The position numbers and the translations under genes are program-made. The notes beneath the pieces were generated by a model. The model ran no database searches, was not told the origin of the DNA, and was given only the letters and a program-made list of their open reading frames with translations. Positions 7,805 to 16,913 of a DNA stretch of 64,000 nucleotides are shown in pieces (positions within the stretch are counted from its first letter, which is position 1; every line of letters starts with the position of its first letter). Source of the stretch: Mangrovibacter yixingensis (GTDB taxonomy: Bacteria > Pseudomonadota > Gammaproteobacteria > Enterobacterales > Enterobacteriaceae); NCBI RefSeq assembly GCF_020523985.1, contig NZ_JAIVKM010000001.1, positions 124,001 to 188,000 of the forward strand, written 5' to 3'.

Positions 7805-8746
7805 TTACAGCGTTTGTTTCTCAATACAGTTACGGCCGTTTTGTTTAGCACGGTAGAGTAACTCGTCCACCTTGCGAAGAAACTCTGTCGGTTTTAATGA
7901 TTCATCTGGCATAACTGTAAGGCAACCAATGCTGGTGGTAACGTGTTGCTGGTGTGGTGAGCCCTTATGTTCAATGGCTTGTTTGGCAATAAGCCGTTGG
8001 CAGCGCTCTGCTATGTTGCTGGCCATTACCGCATCAGCATTGGGTAAGATAATAATAAACTCTTCACCACCATAACGGGCAACCAGGTCGCGAGGCCCTT
8101 CTACTGCCAGACTGAGTGTTTGCGCAACACGAATTAAACACTGGTCGCCCTGAATATGGCCATACATATCGTTAAACTGTTTAAAGAAATCGATATCCAT
8201 CATCAGCAGTGACAAGGGAGTTTTTCCCCGCCGGGCAGTCTCCAGTTCCACAGCAAGCGTGGCATCAAAGCGGCGGCGGTTGGCAATACCGGTCAGGCCA
8301 TCTTTGTAAGATAAGGCTTCGAGCTCTTTTTGCAGTGCGATGAGTTTTTCTTCTGTTTTTTTCCGTTCACTGATATCAAACATAAAGCCAATCAGGCTGT
8401 CTGGTTCACCATTTTCCTTGCGCACTACATGCACAACATCGCGGATCCACACATATCCGCTATCTTTTGTTAGTGCACGGTAATCAGCTTCATGGTCCAC
8501 GCCTGCCTGAGACTGGGCAATACAGAAGTTGACTACGCGTTCCCTGTCTTCAGGATGAATACGTGTTGCCCAGTCTTCGGCTGAAACCCAACTGGCTTGT
8601 TCCCAACCTAACAGCGGTTCGATTTGTGGGCCAATATAGGCGAAGGACATAGTTGACCAGTCTATTTTCCACGGGATAGCCAGCGTTGATTCCAGCAATG
8701 TTTTATACACTGCGTTATCACTGGTGAGTTCACTGATGTCTGCCAT
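7805..8746 (-). CDS. Diguanylate cyclase with N-terminal PAS domain
   Basis: A 313-residue soluble protein. A PAS/PAC sensor (about residues 20-130, ending DISERKKTEEKL) is joined by a short helix to a GGDEF domain (about 145-310) with the active-site motif GGEEF at 226-230 and the DIDFFKQFND metal/GTP motif. It should therefore make cyclic di-GMP. The RxxD inhibitory site expected just upstream is absent (GPRD instead), so product inhibition through that site is unlikely. There are no membrane segments. The ribosome-binding site is GGAGA. It is the second gene of a two-gene unit, 23 bases after an unrecognised 268-residue protein, which suggests the two work together. Confidence 0.92.
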   Translation of the reverse strand: MADISELTSDNAVYKTLLESTLAIPWKIDWSTMSFAYIGPQIEPLLGWEQASWVSAEDWATRIHPEDRERVVNFCIAQSQAGVDHEADYRALTKDSGYVWIRDVVHVVRKENGEPDSLIGFMFDISERKKTEEKLIALQKELEALSYKDGLTGIANRRRFDATLAVELETARRGKTPLSLLMMDIDFFKQFNDMYGHIQGDQCLIRVAQTLSLAVEGPRDLVARYGGEEFIIILPNADAVMASNIAERCQRLIAKQAIEHKGSPHQQHVTTSIGCLTVMPDESLKPTEFLRKVDELLYRAKQNGRNCIEKQTL

Positions 8747-8769
8747 AAAACAATCTCCAAAAAAATAAA

Positions 8770-9576
8770 TTAACCGGGCATGACCGGACGGTTGTGCACC
8801 GTGGCCAGAGCATTCCAGTACCAGTAGAAGTACCCGTTGTTTTGTTGTAATAGCGTGTGGGTTGTTATGCTGTTTTGCTGAATATTACCCCAGCATGCCA
8901 GTGCCGAGTTACGGTTATTATGCAAATCAAGACAAACCTGATTTGGCAGTGCTGGCTTGGGAGGAATATACAATGCGTCGCCCTGTTTAACCCACAAGTC
9001 GGCAACACGAATAATGGATTGTTCAGGCCAGTAACGGCCTACTGAAACCACCAGCGGTTGTAGCGGGTCCGTAGAGGCAAAGACATGGGGAAAATCATGG
9101 TGTTCAAGGTCGGTACAGGAAACAGTGAGTAAGGTATTCCCTGTGCCCTGATACGGCGACCAGTGACCAGCGAATACACCGTAATCATATTCTACATATT
9201 GCAATGGGCTTACCGGACTGGAAACCTGAATCGCTTGTCCTGGTTGAATCAGCGTTGCACCAAAAGCAGCCGCAATTGCCGGGGTTGCCCAAAAAGGTTC
9301 AAAAACCACTTCTGCTGCACTGAATCCCAACTGTGTTTCTGTTCCATAGGGTGGGTTCGGCGTCACCTTTACAATATCGGCCACAACATAAGGTGTTCCC
9401 ATGGCAATCTCAGGGTTGGTGGGGGCGGCTTCCACACGTACGATTTCGGGAGGCGGTTCGGCAACCCAGGTTGGCCCATTGAGTGTGTTACAAAACCAGG
9501 GCGTCAGGGCGAGGTTGATGTCCTGTTCATTTTTTTCCTGAATAAATAAGGGCGGGGTGAAATATGCGTCAGACAT
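8770..9576 (-). CDS. Unrecognised 268-residue protein, co-transcribed with diguanylate cyclase
   Basis: I do not recognise a family. There is no signal peptide and no membrane segment. The chain is rich in proline, tyrosine and tryptophan, with beta-type alternation (for example VVADIVKVTPNPPYGTETQL and NGYFYWYWNALATVHNRP). It contains segments such as HVFASTDPLQPLVVSVGRYWPEQS and few charged helices, which suggests a mainly beta, possibly carbohydrate-binding or secreted/structural protein. Normal codon use and tight linkage (23 bases) to the PAS-GGEEF cyclase support a real gene. The ribosome-binding site is weak. A role as effector or sensor partner for cyclic di-GMP output is only inferred from position. 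Confidence 0.7.
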   Translation of the reverse strand: MSDAYFTPPLFIQEKNEQDINLALTPWFCNTLNGPTWVAEPPPEIVRVEAAPTNPEIAMGTPYVVADIVKVTPNPPYGTETQLGFSAAEVVFEPFWATPAIAAAFGATLIQPGQAIQVSSPVSPLQYVEYDYGVFAGHWSPYQGTGNTLLTVSCTDLEHHDFPHVFASTDPLQPLVVSVGRYWPEQSIIRVADLWVKQGDALYIPPKPALPNQVCLDLHNNRNSALACWGNIQQNSITTHTLLQQNNGYFYWYWNALATVHNRPVMPG

Positions 9577-9832
9577 GGTTTGCGTTATCCATTATTGCTG
9601 ATGTAGCAGGTGAATTGATGAGCAAGCAAATAGTGTTCCAACATATTGTTAGTTTTAGTGAGCAGAACAAGGCGAATTATGCCGTGGCAGCAATGGCTGA
9701 GCCATAGGAAGGATGGGTGAATAGTGTTAAATATTGAGAAAAATAAAGGTGTTAGTGGTTCTTGTTGTTTGCCTGATTCCGTGTGGTGAAATAACCTTCC
9801 CGCAGGCTTATATTTCCATCCCCCAAAAAATA

Positions 9833-10018
9833 TGGCTCATCGTAGTGAGCCATGAGCCTGATGACAAACCTCAAGCCTGTACGGAACGAGTGGATGTCAC
9901 CCAATAAAAAACCAGGAAAATCAATTCATTGATTTTCGGTTGTTAACTAAAAAGAAGGAAAAAAAACCACGCTTTTTCCTTCTTTTTCAATAATATTATG
10001 GCCCACCGTAGTGAGCCA
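9833..10018. repeat. Two copies of a 20-base hairpin repeat plus an AT palindrome
   Basis: TGGCTCATCGTAGTGAGCCA (9833-9852) and TGGCCCACCGTAGTGAGCCA (9999-10018) differ at only two of 20 bases. Each can form a 7-bp stem around CGTAG, although the second copy contains a mismatch. Between them lie a perfect 9-bp-arm palindrome (9917-9936) and the long terminator at 9949-9987. The whole 9577-10069 gap holds no gene. Confidence 0.6.
9949..9987. terminator. Bidirectional A/T-rich terminator after fumarase gene
   Basis: A perfect 15-bp stem: 9949-9963 (AAAAAGAAGGAAAAA) pairs with 9973-9987 around a 9-base loop (AAACCACGC). The T-rich arm falls on the 3' side of either strand, so it can end transcription from the fumarase operon on the minus strand. 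Confidence 0.7.
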
Positions 10019-10069
10019 TAAATGTGAAGCTGTATGCAGGGCAGAGCCGTGAGCGGTTTGCCCCGTGGG

Positions 10070-11716
10070 TTATTTCATCCCACAGTTATCGCATTTGCTG
10101 GTGATCTGCTGGAAGAAATCATTACCTTTGTCATCCACCAGGATAAACGCCGGGAAATCTTCCACTTCAATTTTCCAGATAGCTTCCATACCCAGTTCCG
10201 GGTAAGCCACGCACTCCAGGCTCTTGATACTCTGTTGTGCCAGCACGGCAGCCGGGCCACCTATGCTGCCCAGGTAAAAACCACCATGTTTCTTACAGGC
10301 ATCCGTTACCTGCTGGCTGCGGTTACCTTTCGCCAGCATAATCATGCTGCCACCATGGGACTGCAGTAAATCCACGTAGGAATCCATACGCCCGGCAGTG
10401 GTCGGGCCCAGAGAGCCCGAGGCATAACCTTCCGGCGTTTTGGCCGGGCCCGCGTAATAAATCGGGTGGTCCTTGATGTACTGCGGCAGTTCTTCACCGC
10501 TGTCCAGCAGCTCTTTCAGTTTGGCGTGGGCAATATCGCGCCCGACAATAATGGTGCCATTCAGGGAAAGCCGGGTGGAAACCGGGAACTGAGACAGTTG
10601 TTGCAAAATTTCGCTCATCGGGCGGTTCAGGTCCACTTTCACCACTTCGCCTTCATTTTCGCCGCGCAGCGCTGCCGGGATGTACTGGCCGGGGTTATCT
10701 TCCAGCTTCTCAATCCAGATACCTTCGCGGTTGATTTTCGCTTTCACGTTACGGTCAGCGGAGCAGGACACGCCCATCCCGACCGGGCAGGATGCCCCGT
10801 GGCGCGGCAGGCGAATAACCCGGATATCGTGAGCAAAGTATTTACCGCCAAACTGTGCGCCAAGGCCCAGGTTCTGTGCTTCGGTCATCAGTTCCTGTTC
10901 CAGCTGTACATCGCGGAACGCCTGGCCGTGTTCGTTGCCTTCGGTGGGCAGACCATCGTAATAACGGGTGGATGCCAGTTTCACCGTTTTCAGGGTGCTT
11001 TCAGCAGAAGTCCCGCCAATCACAAAAGCGATATGGTATGGCGGGCAGGCTGCGGTACCCAGGGTACGCATTTTTTCCACCAGGTAATTTTTCAGTTTGG
11101 CCGGGGTGATAAGTGCCTTGGTTTCCTGGTACAGGTAGGTTTTGTTGGCTGAACCGCCGCCTTTGGCGATGCACAGGAATTTGTATTCGTCGCCATCCAC
11201 GCTGTAGAGGTCAATCTGGGCTGGCAGGTTGGTGCCGGTGTTGACTTCTTTGTACATGTCCAGCGGGGCATTCTGGGAATAACGCAGGTTTTCTTCGGTG
11301 TAAGTGTTGTACACCCCCTGAGCCAGGGCCGCTTCATCGCCGCCGCCAGTCCAGACGCGCTGGCCTTTTTTCCCCATGATGATGGCGGTGCCGGTATCCT
11401 GGCAGGTGGGCAGCACGCCACGGGCAGCGATTTCTGAGTTACGCAGGAACTGCAGCGCCACATATTTGTCGTTTTCACTGGCCTGCGGGTCGCTGAGAAT
11501 GGCGGCCACCTGTTTCTGGTGCGACGGGCGCAGCAGGAAAGCGGCATCGCGGAATGCGTGCTGGGCCAGCAGGGTCAGGGCTTTCGGGTCCACTTTCAGG
11601 ACGCTTTCGCCATCAAACTCACTGACAGAGACATAGTCTTTGGTTAACAGATAGTATTCGGTATCGTCTTTCGCTACAGGAAAAGGATTCTGATAGTAGA
11701 AGGGTTTGCTCGACAT
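10070..11716 (-). CDS. fumB: Class I fumarate hydratase (FumA/FumB type)
   Basis: A 548-residue iron-sulfur fumarase that aligns almost end to end with E. coli FumB/FumA. The cysteines expected to hold the [4Fe-4S] cluster are present in [19 protein letters not shown] and [12 protein letters not shown]. The start was set at [11 protein letters not shown] behind GTGAGG; the longer open frame upstream adds 29 unrelated residues. In the cytoplasm it interconverts malate and fumarate. It lies 150 bases downstream of a DASS dicarboxylate carrier on the same strand, in the same position that fumB has after dcuB in E. coli. It sits opposite an NADH-type fumarate reductase. Together they supply and consume fumarate anaerobically, which is why I prefer fumB to fumA. 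Confidence 0.92.
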   Translation of the reverse strand: MSSKPFYYQNPFPVAKDDTEYYLLTKDYVSVSEFDGESVLKVDPKALTLLAQHAFRDAAFLLRPSHQKQVAAILSDPQASENDKYVALQFLRNSEIAARGVLPTCQDTGTAIIMGKKGQRVWTGGGDEAALAQGVYNTYTEENLRYSQNAPLDMYKEVNTGTNLPAQIDLYSVDGDEYKFLCIAKGGGSANKTYLYQETKALITPAKLKNYLVEKMRTLGTAACPPYHIAFVIGGTSAESTLKTVKLASTRYYDGLPTEGNEHGQAFRDVQLEQELMTEAQNLGLGAQFGGKYFAHDIRVIRLPRHGASCPVGMGVSCSADRNVKAKINREGIWIEKLEDNPGQYIPAALRGENEGEVVKVDLNRPMSEILQQLSQFPVSTRLSLNGTIIVGRDIAHAKLKELLDSGEELPQYIKDHPIYYAGPAKTPEGYASGSLGPTTAGRMDSYVDLLQSHGGSMIMLAKGNRSQQVTDACKKHGGFYLGSIGGPAAVLAQQSIKSLECVAYPELGMEAIWKIEVEDFPAFILVDDKGNDFFQQITSKCDNCGMK

Positions 11717-11866
11717 TTTTTTCCTCACTTCATCCGTTATTGTCGCCGTTCTTCCAGTGAAATAGCTGTTGGCGACGGTCGTTATTGATGCCTTTGCCTG
11801 CAATATGGCACGGCAAAGGCTGAGGTGTAGACAGCGTAAAACCGGGGCGTAGCGCCCCGGTTAACA

Positions 11867-13378
11867 TCAGAACATCATGGACATCCATGGGTAGCCAATC
11901 ACAATCAGTGCTACCAGGAACAGTGCGCCGAAGATGGTTCCCAGACGCCAGTAGTCTTTGGTCGGCAGATAACCACTACCGTAATATATTGGGCTTGGGC
12001 CAGTACCATACGGCGTGATAATACCCATCACACCCAGTGAAGTGACCAGCAACAGGCAGAAGACTTGCATGTTGATACCCGGAATAGTGGCACCGATAGT
12101 CAGTACTGCTGGCAGCAACGCGGTGGTGTGCGCAGTGGTGCTGGCGAACAGATAGTGCAGCAGGTAAAACGCCAGCAGCAGTACAATTGTTGCGGTGCCA
12201 GGAGAGATACCGCTCATCAGTGCGCCACCTTCTTTACCCAGCCAGCTAATAAAGCCAGTTGAAGAGAGGCCTCCGGCCAGCGCAACCAGGGTTGCGAACC
12301 ACACGAAGGTGTTCCAGGCTGCTTTGTTGCCTGTAATATCGCTCCATTCCAGTACACCGGTCCACAGCATCAGTGTAATAACCAGTAATGCAGCCATTGC
12401 CGGTTCAATCCAGCTGGCAGCAAAAATCCACATCATCAGCGCACAGCAGACGAACACCAGCAACAGAATTTCGTTGCGTGACAGGCGACCCAGTTTAGCC
12501 AGTTCTTCACTCGCCCAACGCGGTACTTCATCGTTGATTTTGACTTCAGGCGGATACAGCCAGTAAGCCAACAGCGGCATAATGAGAATCAGCAGTACAC
12601 CCAGTGGCAGGAAAGCCATAAACCAGGTGCCCCAAGAAATAGTAATACCTACGGTGCTTTTTACCAGCGCCAGTGCCAGCAGGTTCGGTGCCAGTGCAGA
12701 CAGGAACATAGAGCTGGTAATACAGGCGGCAGTAATCGCTACCCACATCAGGTAGGAACCAATTCTGCGTGCGCTCGGATCATTGGGTTTTGAACCATAA
12801 AGCGGAGGCAGGTTGGCAATGATGGGGTAAATTGTGCCACCACTACGTGCGGTATTTGACGGGGTAAACGGTGCCAGTAACAGGTCAGCCAGGGTAATGG
12901 CGTAACCCAGCGTCAGGCTGCGGCGGCCAAGATATTTCACCAGAATCAGCGCCAGGCGGCGACCAAACTGGGTTTTATCATAGCCTGCGGCAAACATGAA
13001 TGCGCCGAAGATAAGCCAGACGGTGGAGTTACCGAACCCGCTAACTGCCCATTTAAAGGACGCAGCGGCCATTTTGAACTTCGGTGCGGCCATTTCGTCA
13101 GGGCTGAACAGCAACCATTGGCTAAACAGCGCGATGACAACAACACCTGTCAGGCCAATTACCGCACCTGGCAGCGGCTCAAAAATCAGGCCGACAATTA
13201 CACCAACAAAAATAGCAAAGAAGTGCCATGCATAAGGCTGTAAACCTTCAGGAGTGGGGACCAGCAGTAGTAACACTGCTACCAGGACTGGCAGGAACAT
13301 AAACAACAAGCGATTTTTTTTACCGCCTGGTGATTTGCTTGCCGGTTTTGTAACCGATGTTTTCGCAGTTTCTTTCAT
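11867..13378 (-). CDS. DASS-family dicarboxylate/tricarboxylate carrier (CitT/TtdT/YbhI-like)
   Basis: A 503-residue inner-membrane protein with about 12 hydrophobic segments. The substrate/cation signature FTPSNTARSGGTIYPI, containing the SNT motif of divalent-anion:sodium symporters and anion antiporters, is clearly present. The N-terminal 20 residues are a polar, lysine-rich tail. In E. coli the related CitT and TtdT exchange citrate or tartrate for succinate. Here the genes around it (fumarase, fumarate reductase, DcuSR) suggest import of malate, fumarate or a related C4 acid in exchange for succinate. It takes the place held by DcuB next to fumB in E. coli. Confidence 0.9.
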   Translation of the reverse strand: MKETAKTSVTKPASKSPGGKKNRLLFMFLPVLVAVLLLLVPTPEGLQPYAWHFFAIFVGVIVGLIFEPLPGAVIGLTGVVVIALFSQWLLFSPDEMAAPKFKMAAASFKWAVSGFGNSTVWLIFGAFMFAAGYDKTQFGRRLALILVKYLGRRSLTLGYAITLADLLLAPFTPSNTARSGGTIYPIIANLPPLYGSKPNDPSARRIGSYLMWVAITAACITSSMFLSALAPNLLALALVKSTVGITISWGTWFMAFLPLGVLLILIMPLLAYWLYPPEVKINDEVPRWASEELAKLGRLSRNEILLLVFVCCALMMWIFAASWIEPAMAALLVITLMLWTGVLEWSDITGNKAAWNTFVWFATLVALAGGLSSTGFISWLGKEGGALMSGISPGTATIVLLLAFYLLHYLFASTTAHTTALLPAVLTIGATIPGINMQVFCLLLVTSLGVMGIITPYGTGPSPIYYGSGYLPTKDYWRLGTIFGALFLVALIVIGYPWMSMMF

Positions 13379-13440
13379 GATGATTTGTCTATAAGTAGTT
13401 AAGAATCTTGTGGTGCACAGATAAGACAGCTCTAATTTTT

Positions 13441-13473
13441 TTAGTTACTTAAGTTTTTTTAGTTATTTAATAG
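13441..13473. promoter_or_regulatory. Two copies of a TTAGTTAYTTAA motif, candidate DcuR operators
   Basis: TTAGTTACTTAAGTT (13441-13455) and TTAGTTATTTAATAG (13459-13473) lie 18 bases apart. A third, fully palindromic copy is at 13925-13939. The dedicated response regulator encoded nearby is the natural candidate to bind them, but this is inference. Confidence 0.4.
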
Positions 13474-13575
13474 TGACATTTTAATCGACCTCTCTTTGGT
13501 ATTTACTACGGAGTTGTAGTGAATCTCCTGGCCCGACTAAATGTTTATATAATGCTTTTTTTGTAATTTCCACTG

Positions 13576-13589
13576 TTGATCAGGATCAA
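13576..13589. promoter_or_regulatory. FNR box
   Basis: TTGATCAGGATCAA matches the FNR consensus TTGAT-N4-ATCAA at every defined position. It lies about 200 bases before the DASS start and 480 before the fumarate reductase start. It supports anaerobic control of this divergent pair. Confidence 0.85.
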
Positions 13590-13924
13590 TAAATCACAGC
13601 GATATTTTCATTTTTGAATAATAACTTTCAATGTAAATAAAATTCATAAAAATAACCTTTAATCTGGTGTGTGAATTATCGGTTTTTTGTCTCTGATTAA
13701 GGTAAGTCTTGTCTTTGTATTTTTTTCGCATTTTTTAACGTTACCATGATACTGGTAGGAGTTGTTACATGTCTTTGTTGGTGCGGGCTGCGTGGGGTTT
13801 AATTGGGTTTATTAACATTTTTGATGATAGGTGAATAAAAGGTTAAATAAATTTATTGTTATGTAAAATTATAAATTTGAAATTGCTTTTTAATTATTTG
13901 ATTTGGTTTTAATGTGCTCGGTAA

Positions 13925-13939
13925 ATAGTTATTTAACTA
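13925..13939. promoter_or_regulatory. Third copy of the A/T palindrome, near the fumarate reductase start
   Basis: ATAGTTATTTAACTA contains perfect arms TAGTTA and TAACTA around TT (13926-13939). It shares its core with the two copies near the DASS promoter and lies 130 bases before the frd start. Confidence 0.4.
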
Positions 13940-14068
13940 ATGTTATTACTTTTGAAACTAAAAATAGATTTATATTATAGGTACGCAATCGGTCACGAAT
14001 AAAAATTAAAAATAAAACGCCGGCAACAGAATTCATTTTTTAAATTTATGATCTTTGGAGCTGCTAAT

Positions 14069-16846
14069 ATGAACAGTAACGATAAAGTATTGAGTCCATT
14101 TACGTTACCTAATGGCACCGTATTGAAAAACCGCCTGCTGATGGCGCCGATGACCACCTGTACGGGCTTTTATGATGGTACCGTCAATAGCGAACTGGTG
14201 GAGTACTACCGTGAACGTGCCGGTGAAATCGGGACAGTGATTGTTGAGTGCTGTTTTATTGATGACCGTGGCCTGGCGTTCCCAGGGGCTATTGGTATCG
14301 ATAACGACAACAAAATTGAAGGCCTGGCGAAAATCGCCGACGCTATCAAAGCTAAGGGTTCTAAAGCGGTCCTGCAGATTTACCATGGCGGCCGTATGGT
14401 TGAGCCAAAACTGATTGGTGGCCGTGCACCTGTTGGCCCGAGTGCTGTCGCAGCCCCTCGTGATGGTGCTGCTACGCCAGAAGAGCTGACCGCTGAAGAA
14501 GTGGACGGTATGATCACCAAATTTGGTGAAGGTGTTCGTCGTGCCATTCAGGCCGGGTTCGATGGTGTAGAAATTCATGGCGCCAACACTTACCTGATTC
14601 AGCAGTTCTTTTCTCCTAACTCAAACCTGCGTACAGACAAATGGGGCGGTAACCGTGATAACCGTGCCCGTTTCCCAATGGCTGTTCTGGAAATTACTCA
14701 CCAGATGGCGCAGCAATACGCCGACTCTTCCTTTATTATCGGCTACCGCTTCTCACCAGAAGAACTGGAAGAACCGGGCATCCGCTTTGATGACACCATG
14801 TTCTTGCTGGAAAAACTGGCTGAACGGGGTGTGGATTACCTGCACTTCTCTGTAGGTTATACGCTGCGCCCTTCAATTGTTGAAACCACTGACCCAACTC
14901 CGCTTATCAATAAATACGTTGCTATGCGTTCTGAAAAACTGGCGCAAGTTCCGGTTATGGGTGTGGGTGGTGTGGTGAATAAAGCTGATGCGGACCTGGC
15001 CCTGGAACATGGCTATGACCTGGTCGCAGTGGGTAAAGCCTGTATTGCTTACCCAGACTGGGCCGACCGCATTGCGAAAGGTGAGAAACTGGAACTGTTT
15101 ATCGACAGTACCAAACGTGAAGCCTTAACCATCCCAGAACCGTTATGGCGGTTTTCACTGGTTGACGCCATGATTCGCGACATGAGCATGGCTTCCAAAA
15201 AATTCAAGCCGGGTATCTTCCAGGAAAAAGTACAGGATGATGCCAATGAATTGCTGATTAATGTCAGCCTGGAAACCGACCGCATTGTTGATATTGCTCT
15301 GGCTGATAACCCCGAGCTGGATGTGGAGTTCTCCACCAGTTTTGACATTATCCGTGAGCGTATTCTGGATGCTAACAGCCCACACGTTGACGCGGTTAGC
15401 GGTGCAACCACCCAAAGTGAAGCCGTGAAAAAAGCGGTTTCTAAAGCCATTGCAAAATCCTGCAAAGCACAATTGCTGGAAGAGGGCGGCGATATTAACC
15501 AGCCTCAGCACTACGATGTTGTGGTGGTAGGCAGTGGCGGTGCTGGTCTTGCAGCGGCTATTCAGGCGTGTGATGAAGGTGCTCGTGTCCTGATCGTGGA
15601 AAAAATGTCCAGCATCGGTGGTAACACTATCAAAGCCTCTGTTGGTATGAACGCAGCAGAAACCCGCTACCAGAAATTAAAAGGTATTGAAGACAGTAAA
15701 GAGCTGTTCTACCAGGAAAGCCTGAAAGGCGGTCACTTTAAAAATAACCCCGTCTTACTGCGTGAATTTGTGGAACATGCGCCACAGGCGATTGAATGGC
15801 TGGCAGAGCGTGGGATTGAACTGAGTGACATCACCATAACCGGTGGGATGAGCATTGACCGTACTCACCGCCCGGCAGATGCGTCTGCAGTCGGTGGCTT
15901 CCTGATCAGCGGTTTAGTGAAAAACGTCAACAAACGCAATATTGATGTCATGCTGGACACCTCGGTAACTCAGATTCGTTACGAAAATGGTGCTGTAGCT
16001 GGGGTTGAGCTGTTGAATGACGAAAATGAATCGCTGATCATCGACGCAAAAAGCGTAGTGGTTGCAACGGGTGGGTTCAGTGCTAACCGTGACATGGTGG
16101 TGAAATATCGCCCTGAACTGGATGGTTTTGTTACCACTAACCATAAAGGCGCAACAGGTTCTGGTATCGCGATTCTGGAAGCGATTGGTGCAGGTACTGT
16201 AGATATGGGTGAAATTCAAATCCACCCAACTGTTGAACAAACCACTTCCTACCTGATTTCTGAATCGATTCGTGGTGGTGGGGCAATTCTGGTCAGCCAG
16301 GCAGGTAACCGCTTCTTTAATGAAATGGAAACCCGCGATAAAGTCTCTGCACAAATTATCGGGTTACCGGAAAAATACGCTTACGTGGTGTTTGATGAGC
16401 AAGTTCGCCTGAAAAACAAAGCTGCAGATGAATACATCGCCCGCGGTTTTGTGGAAAGTGCTGAATCACCGCGTGAGTTGGCCAGTAAACTGGGTATGGA
16501 TTACCACGCGTTCCTTGCTACGCTGGAGCGTTACAACGTGTTTGTCGATAAGCAGGACGACGAAGATTTTGGCCGCAAAACAGCAATGCGTCACCCGCTG
16601 AACCAGGGGCCATTCTATGCGATTCGTATCGCGCCTGGGGTTCACCACACCATGGGTGGTGTAACGATAGATACCAATACCCAAGTGCTTGATGCCAGCA
16701 AAACCGCACTTAAAGGTGCTTTTGCAGCCGGTGAAGTGGTTGGGGGTATTCATGGTGGTAACCGTATCGGTGGTAATGCGGTTGCGGATATTATCATCTT
16801 CGGTATTCTGGCAGGCCGTAACGCCGCACAAAACGCGTTGCGCTAA
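14069..16846 (+). CDS. Cytoplasmic NADH:fumarate reductase, OYE-FMN_bind-FAD_binding_2 fusion
   Basis: A 925-residue three-domain flavoprotein. Residues 1 to about 370 are an Old Yellow Enzyme-type NADH:flavin oxidoreductase. Residues about 380-470 are an FMN_bind domain with the flavinylation motif VDAVSGATT, whose Thr447 should carry FMN through a phosphoester bond. From about 480 there is a fumarate reductase flavoprotein domain with the FAD motif GSGGAGLAAA and the catalytic-region pattern HGGNRIGGNAVAD. The start was chosen at 14069 behind GGAG, not the upstream frame start at 14048. The same architecture is known from the soluble NADH-dependent fumarate reductase of Klebsiella pneumoniae. 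There is no signal peptide. It would oxidise NADH with fumarate when O2 is absent. The apbE gene follows after 67 bases. Confidence 0.92.
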   Translation: MNSNDKVLSPFTLPNGTVLKNRLLMAPMTTCTGFYDGTVNSELVEYYRERAGEIGTVIVECCFIDDRGLAFPGAIGIDNDNKIEGLAKIADAIKAKGSKAVLQIYHGGRMVEPKLIGGRAPVGPSAVAAPRDGAATPEELTAEEVDGMITKFGEGVRRAIQAGFDGVEIHGANTYLIQQFFSPNSNLRTDKWGGNRDNRARFPMAVLEITHQMAQQYADSSFIIGYRFSPEELEEPGIRFDDTMFLLEKLAERGVDYLHFSVGYTLRPSIVETTDPTPLINKYVAMRSEKLAQVPVMGVGGVVNKADADLALEHGYDLVAVGKACIAYPDWADRIAKGEKLELFIDSTKREALTIPEPLWRFSLVDAMIRDMSMASKKFKPGIFQEKVQDDANELLINVSLETDRIVDIALADNPELDVEFSTSFDIIRERILDANSPHVDAVSGATTQSEAVKKAVSKAIAKSCKAQLLEEGGDINQPQHYDVVVVGSGGAGLAAAIQACDEGARVLIVEKMSSIGGNTIKASVGMNAAETRYQKLKGIEDSKELFYQESLKGGHFKNNPVLLREFVEHAPQAIEWLAERGIELSDITITGGMSIDRTHRPADASAVGGFLISGLVKNVNKRNIDVMLDTSVTQIRYENGAVAGVELLNDENESLIIDAKSVVVATGGFSANRDMVVKYRPELDGFVTTNHKGATGSGIAILEAIGAGTVDMGEIQIHPTVEQTTSYLISESIRGGGAILVSQAGNRFFNEMETRDKVSAQIIGLPEKYAYVVFDEQVRLKNKAADEYIARGFVESAESPRELASKLGMDYHAFLATLERYNVFVDKQDDEDFGRKTAMRHPLNQGPFYAIRIAPGVHHTMGGVTIDTNTQVLDASKTALKGAFAAGEVVGGIHGGNRIGGNAVADIIIFGILAGRNAAQNALR

Positions 16847-16913
16847 ACATCACTACGGTGCCTGCTGGCCTGGCAGGCACCGTATCTCTCCCGCAATACT
16901 GCAGGTGATGCCC

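Larger units (their letters stand above)
13379..14068. promoter_or_regulatory. Divergent control region of the fumarate module
   Basis: Nearly 690 bases of very AT-rich DNA without a gene, between the DASS-fumB operon (minus) and the frd-apbE operon (plus). It contains one FNR box and three copies of an A/T palindrome, listed separately. No clear CRP site was found. Confidence 0.7.

Noticed and set aside
10466-11152. Long plus-strand frame antisense to fumB (228 codons)
   Set aside because: It lies wholly inside the fumarase gene on the other strand. The frame is a codon-bias shadow without ribosome-binding site or family resemblance.
11867-13378. DcuB-type C4-dicarboxylate antiporter
   Set aside because: Position beside fumB suggests DcuB, but the SNT signature and helix pattern are those of the DASS family.
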